64,000 nt of DNA from Chryseobacterium pennipullorum (GTDB lineage Bacteria; Bacteroidota; Bacteroidia; Flavobacteriales; Weeksellaceae). The stretch lies in assembly GCF_003384725.1 (NCBI RefSeq), contig NZ_QNVV01000020.1, forward strand, positions 38,876 through 102,875. Direction: 5' to 3'. The notes beneath the pieces were generated by a model that was not told the origin of the DNA, searched no databases, and saw only the letters and a list, made by a program, of their open reading frames with translations. Shown here in pieces: positions 8,929 through 18,139 of the stretch. Within the stretch, counting starts at the first letter, position 1. Each line of letters opens with the position of its first letter. Position numbers and translations under genes: made by a program.

Positions 8929-10149
8929 TTAAACAAACAAATTAGACAAAAGAAACTTTTTCTGAAGTTCTAATTTCTCTAAAATTTGTTTTTCTATTTC
9001 TATTTTTTCTTGAATAGAAGATAAAAAATTGGCAATTTTGGTTTGTTCTTCAATATCCTGTGAAACTAATAATTGTAGATTTTTTAAATCTTTTTGTTGA
9101 ATATTTGGTAGTCCTGAACCCACTCTTAAATTCATTATCTCTCGTTCATAAAACTTAAGCAAATAGAAGAAAAAATCTGTAGATATATCTTTTTTTAAGA
9201 TAATTTTATAACAATGACCACCTAACCAAAACTTAGATTTCATAAAGCTTACAAAACCACAGGAGTTCCCTCCTTCACTTATTGTAATTGTATTTTCATT
9301 AGAATTAAACTTATCAGTATATCCTGAAAAACTCATTCCACCATTTAAACAGGGATAATTACCAGTCTCTGTCAAATCCTCTTTATTTAATTGTTCTCCT
9401 TTTTTTATGTCACAAATCTCATCTAATTTTATTGTTTTCCAATCAGAAAAATAATTTCCTTGTTTGTTTTTAAATCTTAGTTTTTGATAAAATACTCTTT
9501 CAAGATTCCCTTTCATTAAGGCTTGTAAACCCTCAATTATTTTCTTTTGGGTTTGGATTCTTTCATCTATAATTGATAAAAATGAAGCAATTTTATCTTG
9601 TTCAAAAAGATTTGGAAAATATAAATTTACTGAACTAAGTATTTCTTGGCCAACATTAAACCTTGTACTTCCTCCAGATTTAGAAGTTATATTTTCTCTC
9701 GCTGAATTGGTTTTGAGAAGCTTATTAAAAAAAATAGGATTATAATCTCCAATTTTTCTTCCTCTAATTACAAAACCTCCAAATGTTGCATTCTTATTTT
9801 TATCTAAATAGACATTAGCTGTTCCAACTTCTTCTCTAGTTTCCGAACTCCTTTGAAAAAGTACATCTCCATAACTTACTAAAAATTTCTCTATGGTTTT
9901 CTCATCTACATTTACTTTGCCAACTATATTTTCGTACGTAATAAAGTCATTAGATAAAATATCTAATACATTAATAAACTTAATACCAGAACCGTATTGC
10001 TCTTTAGAAGCGTTAATACCATTTTTAAATTCCAATAATTCTCCCAACTTTTTTAGCTCCCAACTCTCCTTAAATCCCGGAAATCTCAGTTTTGGTAACT
10101 TAGTAGGAAAATTCTTCACACTTTTATTTTCTTTTGTCATCTCAGTCAT
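8929..10149 (-). CDS. hsdS: Type I restriction-modification specificity subunit S (expressed copy)
   Basis: HsdS sets the bipartite DNA target of the HsdM2S methylase and HsdR2M2S nuclease. The 406-aa protein has TRD1 (about 20-185), the central helix DERIQTQKKIIEGLQALMKG (about 190-215), TRD2 (about 230-375) and a C-terminal helix (QEKIEIEKQILEKLELQKKFLLSNLFV). The start ATG is 46 bp downstream of the hsdM stop, so the two are probably co-transcribed. It shares a perfect 39-bp inverted repeat with the silent copy, and the ends of both genes also resemble each other (LSNLFV against LQNLFV). Within TRDs the two copies differ strongly, so inversion would change specificity. It is the expressed copy in this assembly only; a cell population may be mixed. 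Confidence 0.95.
   Translation of the reverse strand: MTEMTKENKSVKNFPTKLPKLRFPGFKESWELKKLGELLEFKNGINASKEQYGSGIKFINVLDILSNDFITYENIVGKVNVDEKTIEKFLVSYGDVLFQRSSETREEVGTANVYLDKNKNATFGGFVIRGRKIGDYNPIFFNKLLKTNSARENITSKSGGSTRFNVGQEILSSVNLYFPNLFEQDKIASFLSIIDERIQTQKKIIEGLQALMKGNLERVFYQKLRFKNKQGNYFSDWKTIKLDEICDIKKGEQLNKEDLTETGNYPCLNGGMSFSGYTDKFNSNENTITISEGGNSCGFVSFMKSKFWLGGHCYKIILKKDISTDFFFYLLKFYEREIMNLRVGSGLPNIQQKDLKNLQLLVSQDIEEQTKIANFLSSIQEKIEIEKQILEKLELQKKFLLSNLFV
9526..9564. repeat. 39-bp perfect inverted repeat in hsdS central helix, right arm
   Basis: This is the reverse complement of 8181-8219. The two arms are 1306 bp apart, facing each other. Recombination between them would invert the 3' halves of both hsdS copies and swap their second TRDs. 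Confidence 0.92.
10063..10085. repeat. Imperfect inverted repeat at hsdS 5' ends, right arm
   Basis: This segment lies in the codons for RFPGFKES of the expressed hsdS and is the partner of 7681-7704. Exchange here would swap the entire variable part of the two copies while keeping the first 20 or so codons and the start of the expressed gene. Confidence 0.65.
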
Positions 10150-10195
10150 CTATTGTTATAGCTATAAACATTAAGGATTTAATAAAAAATAAAAA

Positions 10196-11764
10196 TTAGC
10201 TTACTAAGCCTAATTCTTTTAAATAGACTTCAATTTCGGTATCCAATTGAGAACGTTTTGCTTCAAGCTGTTTAATTTCAGTCATTACCGCTTGAATATC
10301 AATTTCCTCTTCTTCCTCGAAAGTATCAACATAGCGAGGAATATTCAAGTTGTAATCATTATCAGCAACTTCTTGTAAGGTAGCTTTATGACTGAATTTT
10401 TCAATTACTGTACGATTTTGATAGGTGTGAACAATTTTGTCAATATGTTCATTGAGGAGTACATTTTGATTTTTCTGTTTTTCAAATTCTTTACTGGCAT
10501 CCATAAACAGAATATCTTCGTCAGCTTCACGACATTTCTTAAAGATTAAAATACAAGTTGGAATACTTGTGCCAAAGAAAATATTGGCAGGTAGGCCAAT
10601 AACAGCATCTAAATAATTTTTTTCTTTAATCAGATATTTTCGGATAACTAATTCTGCTGCTCCTCGGAACAGAACTCCATGAGGCATAACAACTGCCATA
10701 ATTCCATTCTCATCCAAATGATGAATCATATGTTGTATAAAAGCAAAGTCTGCTTTTGAAGATGGTGCTAGTTTTCCGTATTGTGAAAATCTTTCATCTA
10801 AAAGATGAAGTTCATTCGCACTCCATTTTGCAGAAAAAGGAGGGTTAGCAACAATAGCATCAAAGGTTTTGTCAAGATGTTGAGGCTTTTCTAATGTGTC
10901 TTCCTGTCTGATATCAAAGTTGCTATAATTAACACCATGCAGAATCATATTCATTCTTGCAAGGTTGTAAGTAGTACGGTTCATTTCCTGACCATAAAAG
11001 TCACTTACTTTTGCCTCACGAGCAACACGTAAAAGTAAGGATCCACTACCACAGGTAGGATCGTAAACAGATTTTAATTGTGATTTTCTACTGGTAACTA
11101 TTCTTGCAAGAATAGTAGAAACTTGTTGCGGGGTATAGAACTCACCAGCTTTTTTTCCAGCACCGCTGGCAAACTGTGCAATTAAATATTCATAGGCATC
11201 TCCCAGAACATCTGCATTAGTATCAGATAAATTGAAATCAATATCATCAAGATGATATAAGACTTTTGAAATCAATGTGTTCTTTTCGTCTTCTGTTCTC
11301 CCTAATTTTGCTGAAGTAAGATCTAAATCATCAAACAATCCTTCAAAGTCATCTTCACTATTAGTTCCCAGAGTAGATTGCTCAATATTATTAAGGATTT
11401 TTGAAAGTTCAGCTAAGATGAAATTAGATTTTCCTTCCTGCTTCTGATGTCCTTTTTTAGCAATATTACTAAAAAGTTCAGAAGGTTTTAGAAAATAACC
11501 TAAATCCTCAACAACTTCTTCATAAATAGCTTCAACAATTTCTTTTCCAGATTCAGAGTTTTCATCAACATCATTATAATCAATATCTTCTCCAGAGTCT
11601 AATAAGATTTTGCTTGCTGTAAAATGAATTTTCTCAGAAAGATACTTATAAAAAATAAATCCTAAAATATAATCTCTGAATTCATCAGCATCCATTTTAC
11701 CACGTAAAGTATTAGCTATATTCCAAAGTTGCTGCTGCAACTGACGTTTCTGTTCTTCTGACAT
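10196..11764 (-). CDS. hsdM: Type I restriction-modification DNA methyltransferase subunit M
   Basis: The 522-aa HsdM protein is an N6-adenine methyltransferase that forms M2S with HsdS and uses S-adenosylmethionine. The N-terminal HsdM_N helical domain spans about 1-165 (LWNIANTLRGKMDADEFRDY). The catalytic domain has motif I DPTCGSGS at 235-242 and the catalytic motif IV NPPF at 307-310. GEFYTPQQVS at 208-217 is the conserved entry to the methylase fold. The C-terminus carries the usual helical tail (EEEEEIDIQAVMTEIKQLEAKRSQLD). It is first in the minus-strand order and starts after a 130-bp AT-rich gap in which I could not find a clear TAnnTTTG box. All key residues are intact, so the methylase should be active. 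Confidence 0.97.
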   Translation of the reverse strand: MSEEQKRQLQQQLWNIANTLRGKMDADEFRDYILGFIFYKYLSEKIHFTASKILLDSGEDIDYNDVDENSESGKEIVEAIYEEVVEDLGYFLKPSELFSNIAKKGHQKQEGKSNFILAELSKILNNIEQSTLGTNSEDDFEGLFDDLDLTSAKLGRTEDEKNTLISKVLYHLDDIDFNLSDTNADVLGDAYEYLIAQFASGAGKKAGEFYTPQQVSTILARIVTSRKSQLKSVYDPTCGSGSLLLRVAREAKVSDFYGQEMNRTTYNLARMNMILHGVNYSNFDIRQEDTLEKPQHLDKTFDAIVANPPFSAKWSANELHLLDERFSQYGKLAPSSKADFAFIQHMIHHLDENGIMAVVMPHGVLFRGAAELVIRKYLIKEKNYLDAVIGLPANIFFGTSIPTCILIFKKCREADEDILFMDASKEFEKQKNQNVLLNEHIDKIVHTYQNRTVIEKFSHKATLQEVADNDYNLNIPRYVDTFEEEEEIDIQAVMTEIKQLEAKRSQLDTEIEVYLKELGLVS

Positions 11765-11894
11765 TTTATCCTTAATTTAAAAATTTAAAGATATTTTATT
11801 TTAGATTAAAAAGAAAGGATAGAACTGAAAATTTTATATAATATTGATGTCTTAACTGTAACGTATTGTAGTATAAATGAATGGTTGTTACGTT

Positions 11895-12443
11895 TTAATA
11901 TTCTTCTGCTATGACTATCTGATTCCTCCTACACATCCACCTCCTCAACCTCCACACCGGCAAATACACAAACACCACAGACAATATTCCTGCCAATATC
12001 CCCACAACAACAGCCATCGCTGTAGCATCTAGCCTATAATCCTTAGAAAAATTATACTGTCCTACAAAAAGCATAGCTAACACCAAAGAACAGGTAATAA
12101 CCCCATGCAGAATACTCAGCTTGGTCATCAATTTTTTAATATTCAACTGTTCATCTACGGTAAACTCAATGGCTCCTTGTTCAGCGGCATCTGTTACCCT
12201 TTTGATGATGTCTATGGTGAGGACAACGGGGAGAAATAGAGCCATAGGTAAGGTAAGGCGGGCGAGGTTTTGTTCACCGGAGAAAAAATGGGTGTAGCCT
12301 AATTCTTTGAAGCTGGCATAGGCAATGATGAAATTGAAAAATACATTCGGAAGGACATAGTAAATCGTACGCTTTATGAGAAAGCGTTTAAGGGTAGTTT
12401 TTTTGAGCTTTTTAGGCGGCTTCGGCTTAAATTTCAATTTCAT
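11895..12443 (-). CDS. Small integral membrane protein, last gene of the megasynthase operon
   Basis: I do not recognise a family. The 182-aa protein has a basic N-terminus (KLKFKPKPPKKLKKTTLKRF) followed by four likely membrane helices at about 25-43, 62-80, 109-128 and 140-162, ending in a cytoplasmic basic tail. The start ATG overlaps the stop of the acyltransferase gene by 4 bp (ATGA type), so the two are translationally coupled. Being the last gene of an operon that builds and decorates an acyl chain, it may help to anchor the enzymes or move the product across the membrane. That is an inference. It has no transporter signature such as Walker motifs. Confidence 0.7.
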   Translation of the reverse strand: MKLKFKPKPPKKLKKTTLKRFLIKRTIYYVLPNVFFNFIIAYASFKELGYTHFFSGEQNLARLTLPMALFLPVVLTIDIIKRVTDAAEQGAIEFTVDEQLNIKKLMTKLSILHGVITCSLVLAMLFVGQYNFSKDYRLDATAMAVVVGILAGILSVVFVYLPVWRLRRWMCRRNQIVIAEEY

Positions 12444-13690
12444 GAGGTGGTCATTAGCGCTATGGCTTTCTCTTTTATTTTGGCGGCTTCCGCTTTGGGA
12501 AGGAAGTCTTCGTTGGACAAAAATATAAAATCCATCTGATGGTTGTACGTACTTGTCACCAAAGTGTTTGAGTTCAACCAGGGAAATGCCACGGTTGGAC
12601 TAAAGATAGTTTCTACACTGAAGTTTTTATAATCATTCGGTATGTTGATTCTGCCCATATTGGATAAGGTCACATCATGACCGCCGTTGCTGGATTTTAG
12701 CATGGAAATCATACGGTCAACAATCGGATGCATCTGTTCACCCATCCACAGTAGTTCGCGGGCTTCCATTTTTCCTATTTTCTGAACAAGGTCTTCTTTA
12801 ATCTGCTTGGCATTGTTCAACAGATCGGAACTTCCTTTTTTAATCGCAAGGTCAACCGTTGGAGCAAAAGCAAATAAATGATCTTCTTTGATTTCCGGAA
12901 TAAAATGACGAACATCCACCGGACTGATTACTTTTCCTTTGGCGTCTTTCCCTTTCACTTCCTGGAATGCCTGCATGAAGGCCGAACAAAGCAAAGCATG
13001 TACAGAAACTCCATTGGCTTTACATTTTTCAGCGATTTGGGTGGTGGTTGCCGGATCCAGTTTTTGGTGAAGAACATAATCTTGTCCAAGGTTTCTCTTT
13101 TTGCTTTTCTGTTGTAGCATAAAGAAGAACCTGGCAAAGGTCAGATAAAGTTTGGCTTTGAATTTTTTACTTTTTACGTTAAAGTTGGAAGGGAGAAATT
13201 CATCTACGGAAGTGAAAGGCTCGTAAGGTTCTAATTCTAAAGCTGGGTTGTCTAAAAGCTGAAGAAGTTCCTTCATTAAGGTCACTCCGGTGGTCCCGTC
13301 TGAAATGCAGTGCGGGATGGCCCAAAATACTTCAGAAACACCCTGTCCTCTTACCCATACTACACGGGCAAGCGGTGTTTTTTCTTCCTCAAATAAGATT
13401 TTCCATTCTTTTTGGGATTCTGCCAGCCAGTCCTGGTCTGTTTTTCTTTCTACGATGCGGAGTGGGATAGGAGCAATCTCTTTTTCTTCTATAAAAAAAG
13501 GATATTTCTCAGTTTTAGAGTCTATAACCACTCTTAGTAATGCATGTTTCTGCTGGATTTTTTCCAGAGCAGTTTTAAAATTCTGCTCCGGAATTTCTCC
13601 TTTTATTTTGGCTGCAAATACACAGTTTACGGGCGTTTCGGGATCTACATACATGATCCTTTCCACCATCATTAGTTTTCTTTTGATCAT
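12440..13690 (-). CDS. Condensation/PapA-like acyltransferase, second copy
   Basis: The 416-aa protein has the fold of the CoA-dependent acyltransferase/condensation domain group. The motif reads P126-H127-C-I-S-D131-G132, so the active-site pattern HxxxDG is kept but the preceding His of HHxxxDG is Pro. A second signature, a DVTLSNMGRINIP stretch near residue 340, corresponds to the DFGWG-type region. It is a paralogue of the gene just upstream (LSNLGRIQIP, HHCLCDG), and the two have nearly equal length. Members transfer an acyl group from a thioester to a hydroxyl or amine. Here I infer esterification of the glycosylated product, with the acyl chain delivered by an ACP. Start ATG overlaps the upstream stop by 4 bp. 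Confidence 0.8.
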   Translation of the reverse strand: MIKRKLMMVERIMYVDPETPVNCVFAAKIKGEIPEQNFKTALEKIQQKHALLRVVIDSKTEKYPFFIEEKEIAPIPLRIVERKTDQDWLAESQKEWKILFEEEKTPLARVVWVRGQGVSEVFWAIPHCISDGTTGVTLMKELLQLLDNPALELEPYEPFTSVDEFLPSNFNVKSKKFKAKLYLTFARFFFMLQQKSKKRNLGQDYVLHQKLDPATTTQIAEKCKANGVSVHALLCSAFMQAFQEVKGKDAKGKVISPVDVRHFIPEIKEDHLFAFAPTVDLAIKKGSSDLLNNAKQIKEDLVQKIGKMEARELLWMGEQMHPIVDRMISMLKSSNGGHDVTLSNMGRINIPNDYKNFSVETIFSPTVAFPWLNSNTLVTSTYNHQMDFIFLSNEDFLPKAEAAKIKEKAIALMTTS

Positions 13691-14958
13691 GATACAGCAA
13701 TATATTCCAGTTGGGTTTTAATGATTTTCATGACTTCATCACGGATAGCCAGAGCATCGGTATAAGGTAAATAGCCTTCACTTCCTACAAATGAAAAATC
13801 CATTTTTCCACGGTACGTAGAAACTACCAGTGTAGTTGTGTTTCCCAGCGGACCAATCACGGACGGACTGAAAATAGTATCTACCGAAAATTCTTTATAC
13901 TCATGAGGTATCTGAATGCGTCCCAGATTGGAAAACATACAATCATTAGAGGATTTTCCGTTCTTTAGAAGCTTGGTGAAATTATTCAACGCATCATGAC
14001 CGGATTCCATCACCATCATGGTAATATAAGGGTCAAGCTTAGAAGTTTTACGTTCTACAGAAGCCTGCATCGCATGTAAATTCTCTATAAAGCTCAGCTT
14101 TTCATTGGCAGAAACTACGATCATCAATCCAAAAGCAAAAATGTGATCGTTTTTGATCTGGGTAGCAAAACGTCTGATATCTACAGGGCAGGAGACCTTA
14201 TTGAAAGCTCCGGTTCCTTTTACTTTCTTGAAAGCCTGAAGCAAAGCAGCACTTAAGAACGTGTTCACGGTAGCCCCATTGGCTTTGCAATAGGAAATCA
14301 GCTGCTGGCTTACGGTTTCATCTATTTTCCAACTGATTAAATAGTCATTTTGGCGGTCAATAGATTTTTTGCCGGTAGGAATAACCTTAATGGCTGTAGC
14401 CGCTAATCTTCCGATGAATCTGGCCTTTAATTTTTGCTTTCTGCTGTTTAAAATATTCGCCGGAACCACGTCCTCAATACCTAAAATGGGGCTTTCTATC
14501 CCGATATCAGCCTTTGGATTATCCAAAACCTTTAAAAACTCATAGAGAAAAGCCATTGCAGAACCACCATCGCATAAACAATGGTGGAACGCAAAAAGCA
14601 TCTCAGAAACGTCTTCCCCCTTGATCCAGACAAACCGGATAAGAGGTAATTTTTTAGGATCGAATAAAGTATTCCATTCCCTTCTGGATTCTTCCTGCCA
14701 CTGATCTTCTCCTTGTCTGACAATAATACGTACCGGAATGGAGATCGGGTTTTCAGGAACATCAAACCAGGGGATATTTTTATCATCGTGAGCAATAAGC
14801 GCTCTTAACCACGGATGTTTTTGCTGGATCTGAGCCAAAGCCTGCTGGATATCCTTTAATGCAAAGGTACCTCTGAGTCTGAAAGGAATCACCGCATTAA
14901 ACGGTTCTGTTCCGTCTCCCAGTAACATTCGTTCGCCAAATAACAATCTTCTTTTCAT
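13687..14958 (-). CDS. Condensation/PapA-like acyltransferase, first copy
   Basis: The 423-aa protein carries a full HHxxxDG motif, H125-H126-C-L-C-D130-G131, where the second His is the general base in this family. The C-terminal half has the CMFSNLGRIQIP region. Length and layout match stand-alone acyltransferases such as PapA-type enzymes and WES-like proteins rather than NRPS modules; there is no adenylation or carrier domain attached. It starts 3 bp after the glycosyltransferase stop and overlaps the second acyltransferase by 4 bp. Two paralogous acyltransferases in one operon suggest that two positions, or two different acyl groups, are esterified. A role in release of the chain from the ACP is an alternative. 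Confidence 0.82.
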   Translation of the reverse strand: MKRRLLFGERMLLGDGTEPFNAVIPFRLRGTFALKDIQQALAQIQQKHPWLRALIAHDDKNIPWFDVPENPISIPVRIIVRQGEDQWQEESRREWNTLFDPKKLPLIRFVWIKGEDVSEMLFAFHHCLCDGGSAMAFLYEFLKVLDNPKADIGIESPILGIEDVVPANILNSRKQKLKARFIGRLAATAIKVIPTGKKSIDRQNDYLISWKIDETVSQQLISYCKANGATVNTFLSAALLQAFKKVKGTGAFNKVSCPVDIRRFATQIKNDHIFAFGLMIVVSANEKLSFIENLHAMQASVERKTSKLDPYITMMVMESGHDALNNFTKLLKNGKSSNDCMFSNLGRIQIPHEYKEFSVDTIFSPSVIGPLGNTTTLVVSTYRGKMDFSFVGSEGYLPYTDALAIRDEVMKIIKTQLEYIAVS

Positions 14959-14961
14959 AAA

Positions 14962-17364
14962 TTATACGGAAGCTAATGTGGAATGTTCCTGTACAAAGTT
15001 TTCAAGCAATTCTACCGCTTTATCATTACCTCCGGCAAGATTAAACGTATTTTGAACCTCCTGAGCAGCAGCTCTGTATTTAGGATTTTCCAGTAATTCA
15101 AAAACGGTTTCACAAAGAGCTTCTACACGGAGTCTCTTGTATCGGATGCTGATTCCACAGCCCGCCTGCTCAATTAATTTCGCAATATGAAAATGGTCAT
15201 AAGCAATAGGAGTGATTAACATCGGTAAACCATTACGGAAAGTATCATTTACGGTATTGAAACCACCGTGGCAAATGACCATATCCATCCTTTGCATCAC
15301 TGCAGATTGAGGCACGAAGCTGTTCACGATAAAGTTCTCCGGCCATTCTTCAAAAATTTCCGGTGGAGTAGCGGCAATCACCGTTACCGGCTGATTTTTA
15401 AATGCAGCGATGATCTTTTCAAAGAAAGCCTTTCTGATGTCTACCAACAACGTTCCCAATGATACGAAGATCTTTGGCGTGGTAGAAGCATTTAATTTAT
15501 CCCAGTCAAATGGAGCATCGTTCGGACGGCCTTTTACAGGGCCTACAAATTTCATGTGAGAGGGTACAGTATCAAAACCGGCAAAGGCTTGTGATGTAAA
15601 TACCATATTCAGTTTATGTGAATGGATGTAAATACCTTCCTCATGAATGCCTACTTCTTTTTGCAGGTCTTTGATGAGGTTTTGCTGCCACTCCCAGATT
15701 TTAGGAGCACTTTTTTCAGTATCTCCCATCACGTCCGGTGGAACAGGGGTGGTTGTTACGCAAGGAATATTATGTTTGTGAGCGAAAAGCGCACCTCCGA
15801 AAGTGATACAGTCGTTCACGATTACATCAGGCATCCAGCTTTCTGTTAATCGGGTTAATCCCGGCATCATCATTTTGGCGAAAGGAACATACGTTTCTTC
15901 CAGTGCTAATTTCATCACTTCAGGTCCTGAACATGCAGGTCCGTCATCCTGTCTTTTTAAAATACGGGCAATTTCTTCCTGATACGGAACAAGATCCTCT
16001 TCAGGATAGAAATAAGAACCACCTTCCGGAATATGTTTGCTGTCTAAAGGCGTAATTCCGAACCATTTTACTTCATGGCCACGGGCAATCAGACTGGCTC
16101 CCACACTTAATGTAGGGCTCACATGTCCGAAAAACGGCGGAACAACGAATAAAAATTTAGATGGTTTTTTTGGTTTGGAAGCCTTTATGATGGCTCCTTC
16201 CAATAAATTAGCTGCTGTAGATGCTCCTCCTGCTTCCATGAAAGATTGTCCTACTTTTTGAGCTGCCTCACGGTAGCCCGGGTTATTTAATATTTGTTGT
16301 ACTGCCTCTCTCAGATGATTGGCTTTAAATCTGTTAAAATTAAGTCGTTCACCTGCTTCCGTACGCACCACACGTCCTGCAACGTGCGACTGGTCATACG
16401 CAATAGGAATTACGACCAAAGGAATCCCGTTGGATAAGGTTTCGGAAACGGTATTGTGACCGCCATGACAAACCACCCCATCAAGATGAGGTAACAGATC
16501 CAGTTGAGGAACCTGCTGATATACCATAAAGTTATCCGGCCATTGCTCGAAAAGCTGTGGGTCAGAAACTACAACAACGGTTAAATCTTCCTCTTTAAAA
16601 GCATCCACTACCTTTTGGAAGAATGCTTTTTTATGATCGTGATCGAAAGTAGTTCCGATACTTACTAAAATCTTTTTGTTGGTAGCACTTTTTAATCGGT
16701 CCCAATCGAATTCACAAGAGATACGACGTTCGGTAAGAACGGGTCCCGTGAATTGATATTGAGGTTCCAGATCTTCCATTTCTCCAAAGAAATAATTCGA
16801 GGTTAAAACAAGGGTTAAAAGATCTGAAGTGGCCAGAGAACGTTCCTCATTGAAACCTAATTCTTTCTGGAGATCAATGATCTGATTGACTTCCCATTCG
16901 TGTACTTTTGGCAGCTCATTCATGATTTTAATGGCAGCCGGAGCGGTAACGGAAGTTGCACAAGGAATTCCTAATGCTTTTGCTGCCACCGGAGCAGCAA
17001 ATAATTGATGGTCACCGATGATTAAATCGGGTTGATATGTCTTTAATAAAGCAACAATTCCATTATAGCAATGTCTGTTCAGCGGAATAAGAACTTCCTC
17101 GTAAAGGAACTTCACGCTGTCGATTCCGTACACTACTTTTTTGGAAATAATATCAAGATATTGTTCGCTTTCTTTTTTTTCTGCGTCGGTCTGATCGTAT
17201 TGGATCAGTAATAATTTTCCGCCCTCTGGAAGTTTAGCCTCTAAAGTCGGGTCAAGGCTGATCCAGGCTACTTCGTGCCCTCTTTCCAACAGAGTAGCAC
17301 CGATGCTTAGGGTAGGATTGATATGTCCTGTCAAGGGTGGAACTATAAATGCAAATTTAGCCAT
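14962..17364 (-). CDS. Tandem GT1/MGT-type glycosyltransferase, two complete units fused
   Basis: The 800-aa protein is two UGT-like glycosyltransferases in one chain. Unit 1 (1-398) and unit 2 (about 402-800) both begin with a FxxPPxxGHxxPTLS motif: LTGHINPTLS with H14 and FFGHVSPTLS with H414, where the His is the likely catalytic base. Both have the nucleotide-sugar loop HGGxNT (300-305 and 699-704), followed by PIAYDQ (D324-Q325) in unit 1 and PIAYDH (D723-H724) in unit 2. GT1 enzymes move a sugar from a nucleotide donor to a hydrophobic acceptor. Two units allow two successive transfers, or one active and one supporting unit. The start overlaps the hydrolase by 8 bp. It is probably soluble and cytosolic, since no signal peptide or TM segment is seen. 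Confidence 0.9.
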   Translation of the reverse strand: MAKFAFIVPPLTGHINPTLSIGATLLERGHEVAWISLDPTLEAKLPEGGKLLLIQYDQTDAEKKESEQYLDIISKKVVYGIDSVKFLYEEVLIPLNRHCYNGIVALLKTYQPDLIIGDHQLFAAPVAAKALGIPCATSVTAPAAIKIMNELPKVHEWEVNQIIDLQKELGFNEERSLATSDLLTLVLTSNYFFGEMEDLEPQYQFTGPVLTERRISCEFDWDRLKSATNKKILVSIGTTFDHDHKKAFFQKVVDAFKEEDLTVVVVSDPQLFEQWPDNFMVYQQVPQLDLLPHLDGVVCHGGHNTVSETLSNGIPLVVIPIAYDQSHVAGRVVRTEAGERLNFNRFKANHLREAVQQILNNPGYREAAQKVGQSFMEAGGASTAANLLEGAIIKASKPKKPSKFLFVVPPFFGHVSPTLSVGASLIARGHEVKWFGITPLDSKHIPEGGSYFYPEEDLVPYQEEIARILKRQDDGPACSGPEVMKLALEETYVPFAKMMMPGLTRLTESWMPDVIVNDCITFGGALFAHKHNIPCVTTTPVPPDVMGDTEKSAPKIWEWQQNLIKDLQKEVGIHEEGIYIHSHKLNMVFTSQAFAGFDTVPSHMKFVGPVKGRPNDAPFDWDKLNASTTPKIFVSLGTLLVDIRKAFFEKIIAAFKNQPVTVIAATPPEIFEEWPENFIVNSFVPQSAVMQRMDMVICHGGFNTVNDTFRNGLPMLITPIAYDHFHIAKLIEQAGCGISIRYKRLRVEALCETVFELLENPKYRAAAQEVQNTFNLAGGNDKAVELLENFVQEHSTLASV

Positions 17365-18139
17365 GGTTCTTCGTTAAAATATTAGATAAAAACTGAGCGA
17401 TCGTCTCTGCGATGAGCTGAGGTTCCTGAATTGGAATATTGTGATCGCCGGAGATTAATTCAAGTTCGGATGAACCGATTTGAGACTGCAGCCACTCTCC
17501 TGTAGGTTTGCAGTTGGAATCAGCACCATAAAGCAATAAAGTGGAAGCTTTCAATTGATTGAAATCGGCTTCACCAAGGAAATGTTTTTCCTTAATCATA
17601 TCTGCTTTGATGCTGGTTTGATTAAACAGAAACTCATACATACGATGGTTCTTTTCCATTTGTCTTTTGCCCATCTGCACTTTGGTAGTATCTGTAAAAT
17701 TGGCTACATAATGCTCAAGGAATTCCTTGCTGTACTCATCAATGATGTTACGGGCTTTTTCGTCCTGAGGATCCGGAGCTTCCATCACAACCAGCTGATT
17801 AACGCGTTCAGGATATTTCAATGCTGTTTTCAAAGCAATAAGACCACCGAAGCTATAGCCTGTAAGATGTACTTTTTCCAGTTGAAGGTGATCTATTAAA
17901 CCAATCAGATCGGATGACATGTTTTCAAGGTCGTACCCATCCAAAAAGCGTTCACTCATCCCGTGACTTTTCAGATCGTACATCACCACATGGAAATGTT
18001 TTGCCAGAATAGGGGCAATATTAAAATAATAAATGGACAGGTTACTGAACATACCGTGGATTAAGACCACGGTTTGTTCGGCTCCCTTATTGAGTTCCTG
18101 TATATGAACTTGTTTATTATTGACAGTGATTATTGGCAT
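17357..18139 (-). CDS. Alpha/beta hydrolase (thioesterase-like) of the megasynthase operon
   Basis: The 260-aa protein has the alpha/beta hydrolase fold: oxyanion region LIHGMFSN at 27-34, nucleophile elbow GYSFGG with S96, a likely acid D207 in LLLYGADSN, and H233 in SGDHNIPI. The triad is therefore complete. It overlaps the free ACP gene by 10 bp and the glycosyltransferase by 8 bp, so it is firmly part of the operon. In this setting the natural role would be release or editing of the acyl chain, but hydrolysis of another ester is equally open. No signal peptide is visible, so it should act in the cytosol near the ACPs. Confidence 0.85.
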   Translation of the reverse strand: MPIITVNNKQVHIQELNKGAEQTVVLIHGMFSNLSIYYFNIAPILAKHFHVVMYDLKSHGMSERFLDGYDLENMSSDLIGLIDHLQLEKVHLTGYSFGGLIALKTALKYPERVNQLVVMEAPDPQDEKARNIIDEYSKEFLEHYVANFTDTTKVQMGKRQMEKNHRMYEFLFNQTSIKADMIKEKHFLGEADFNQLKASTLLLYGADSNCKPTGEWLQSQIGSSELELISGDHNIPIQEPQLIAETIAQFLSNILTKNHG

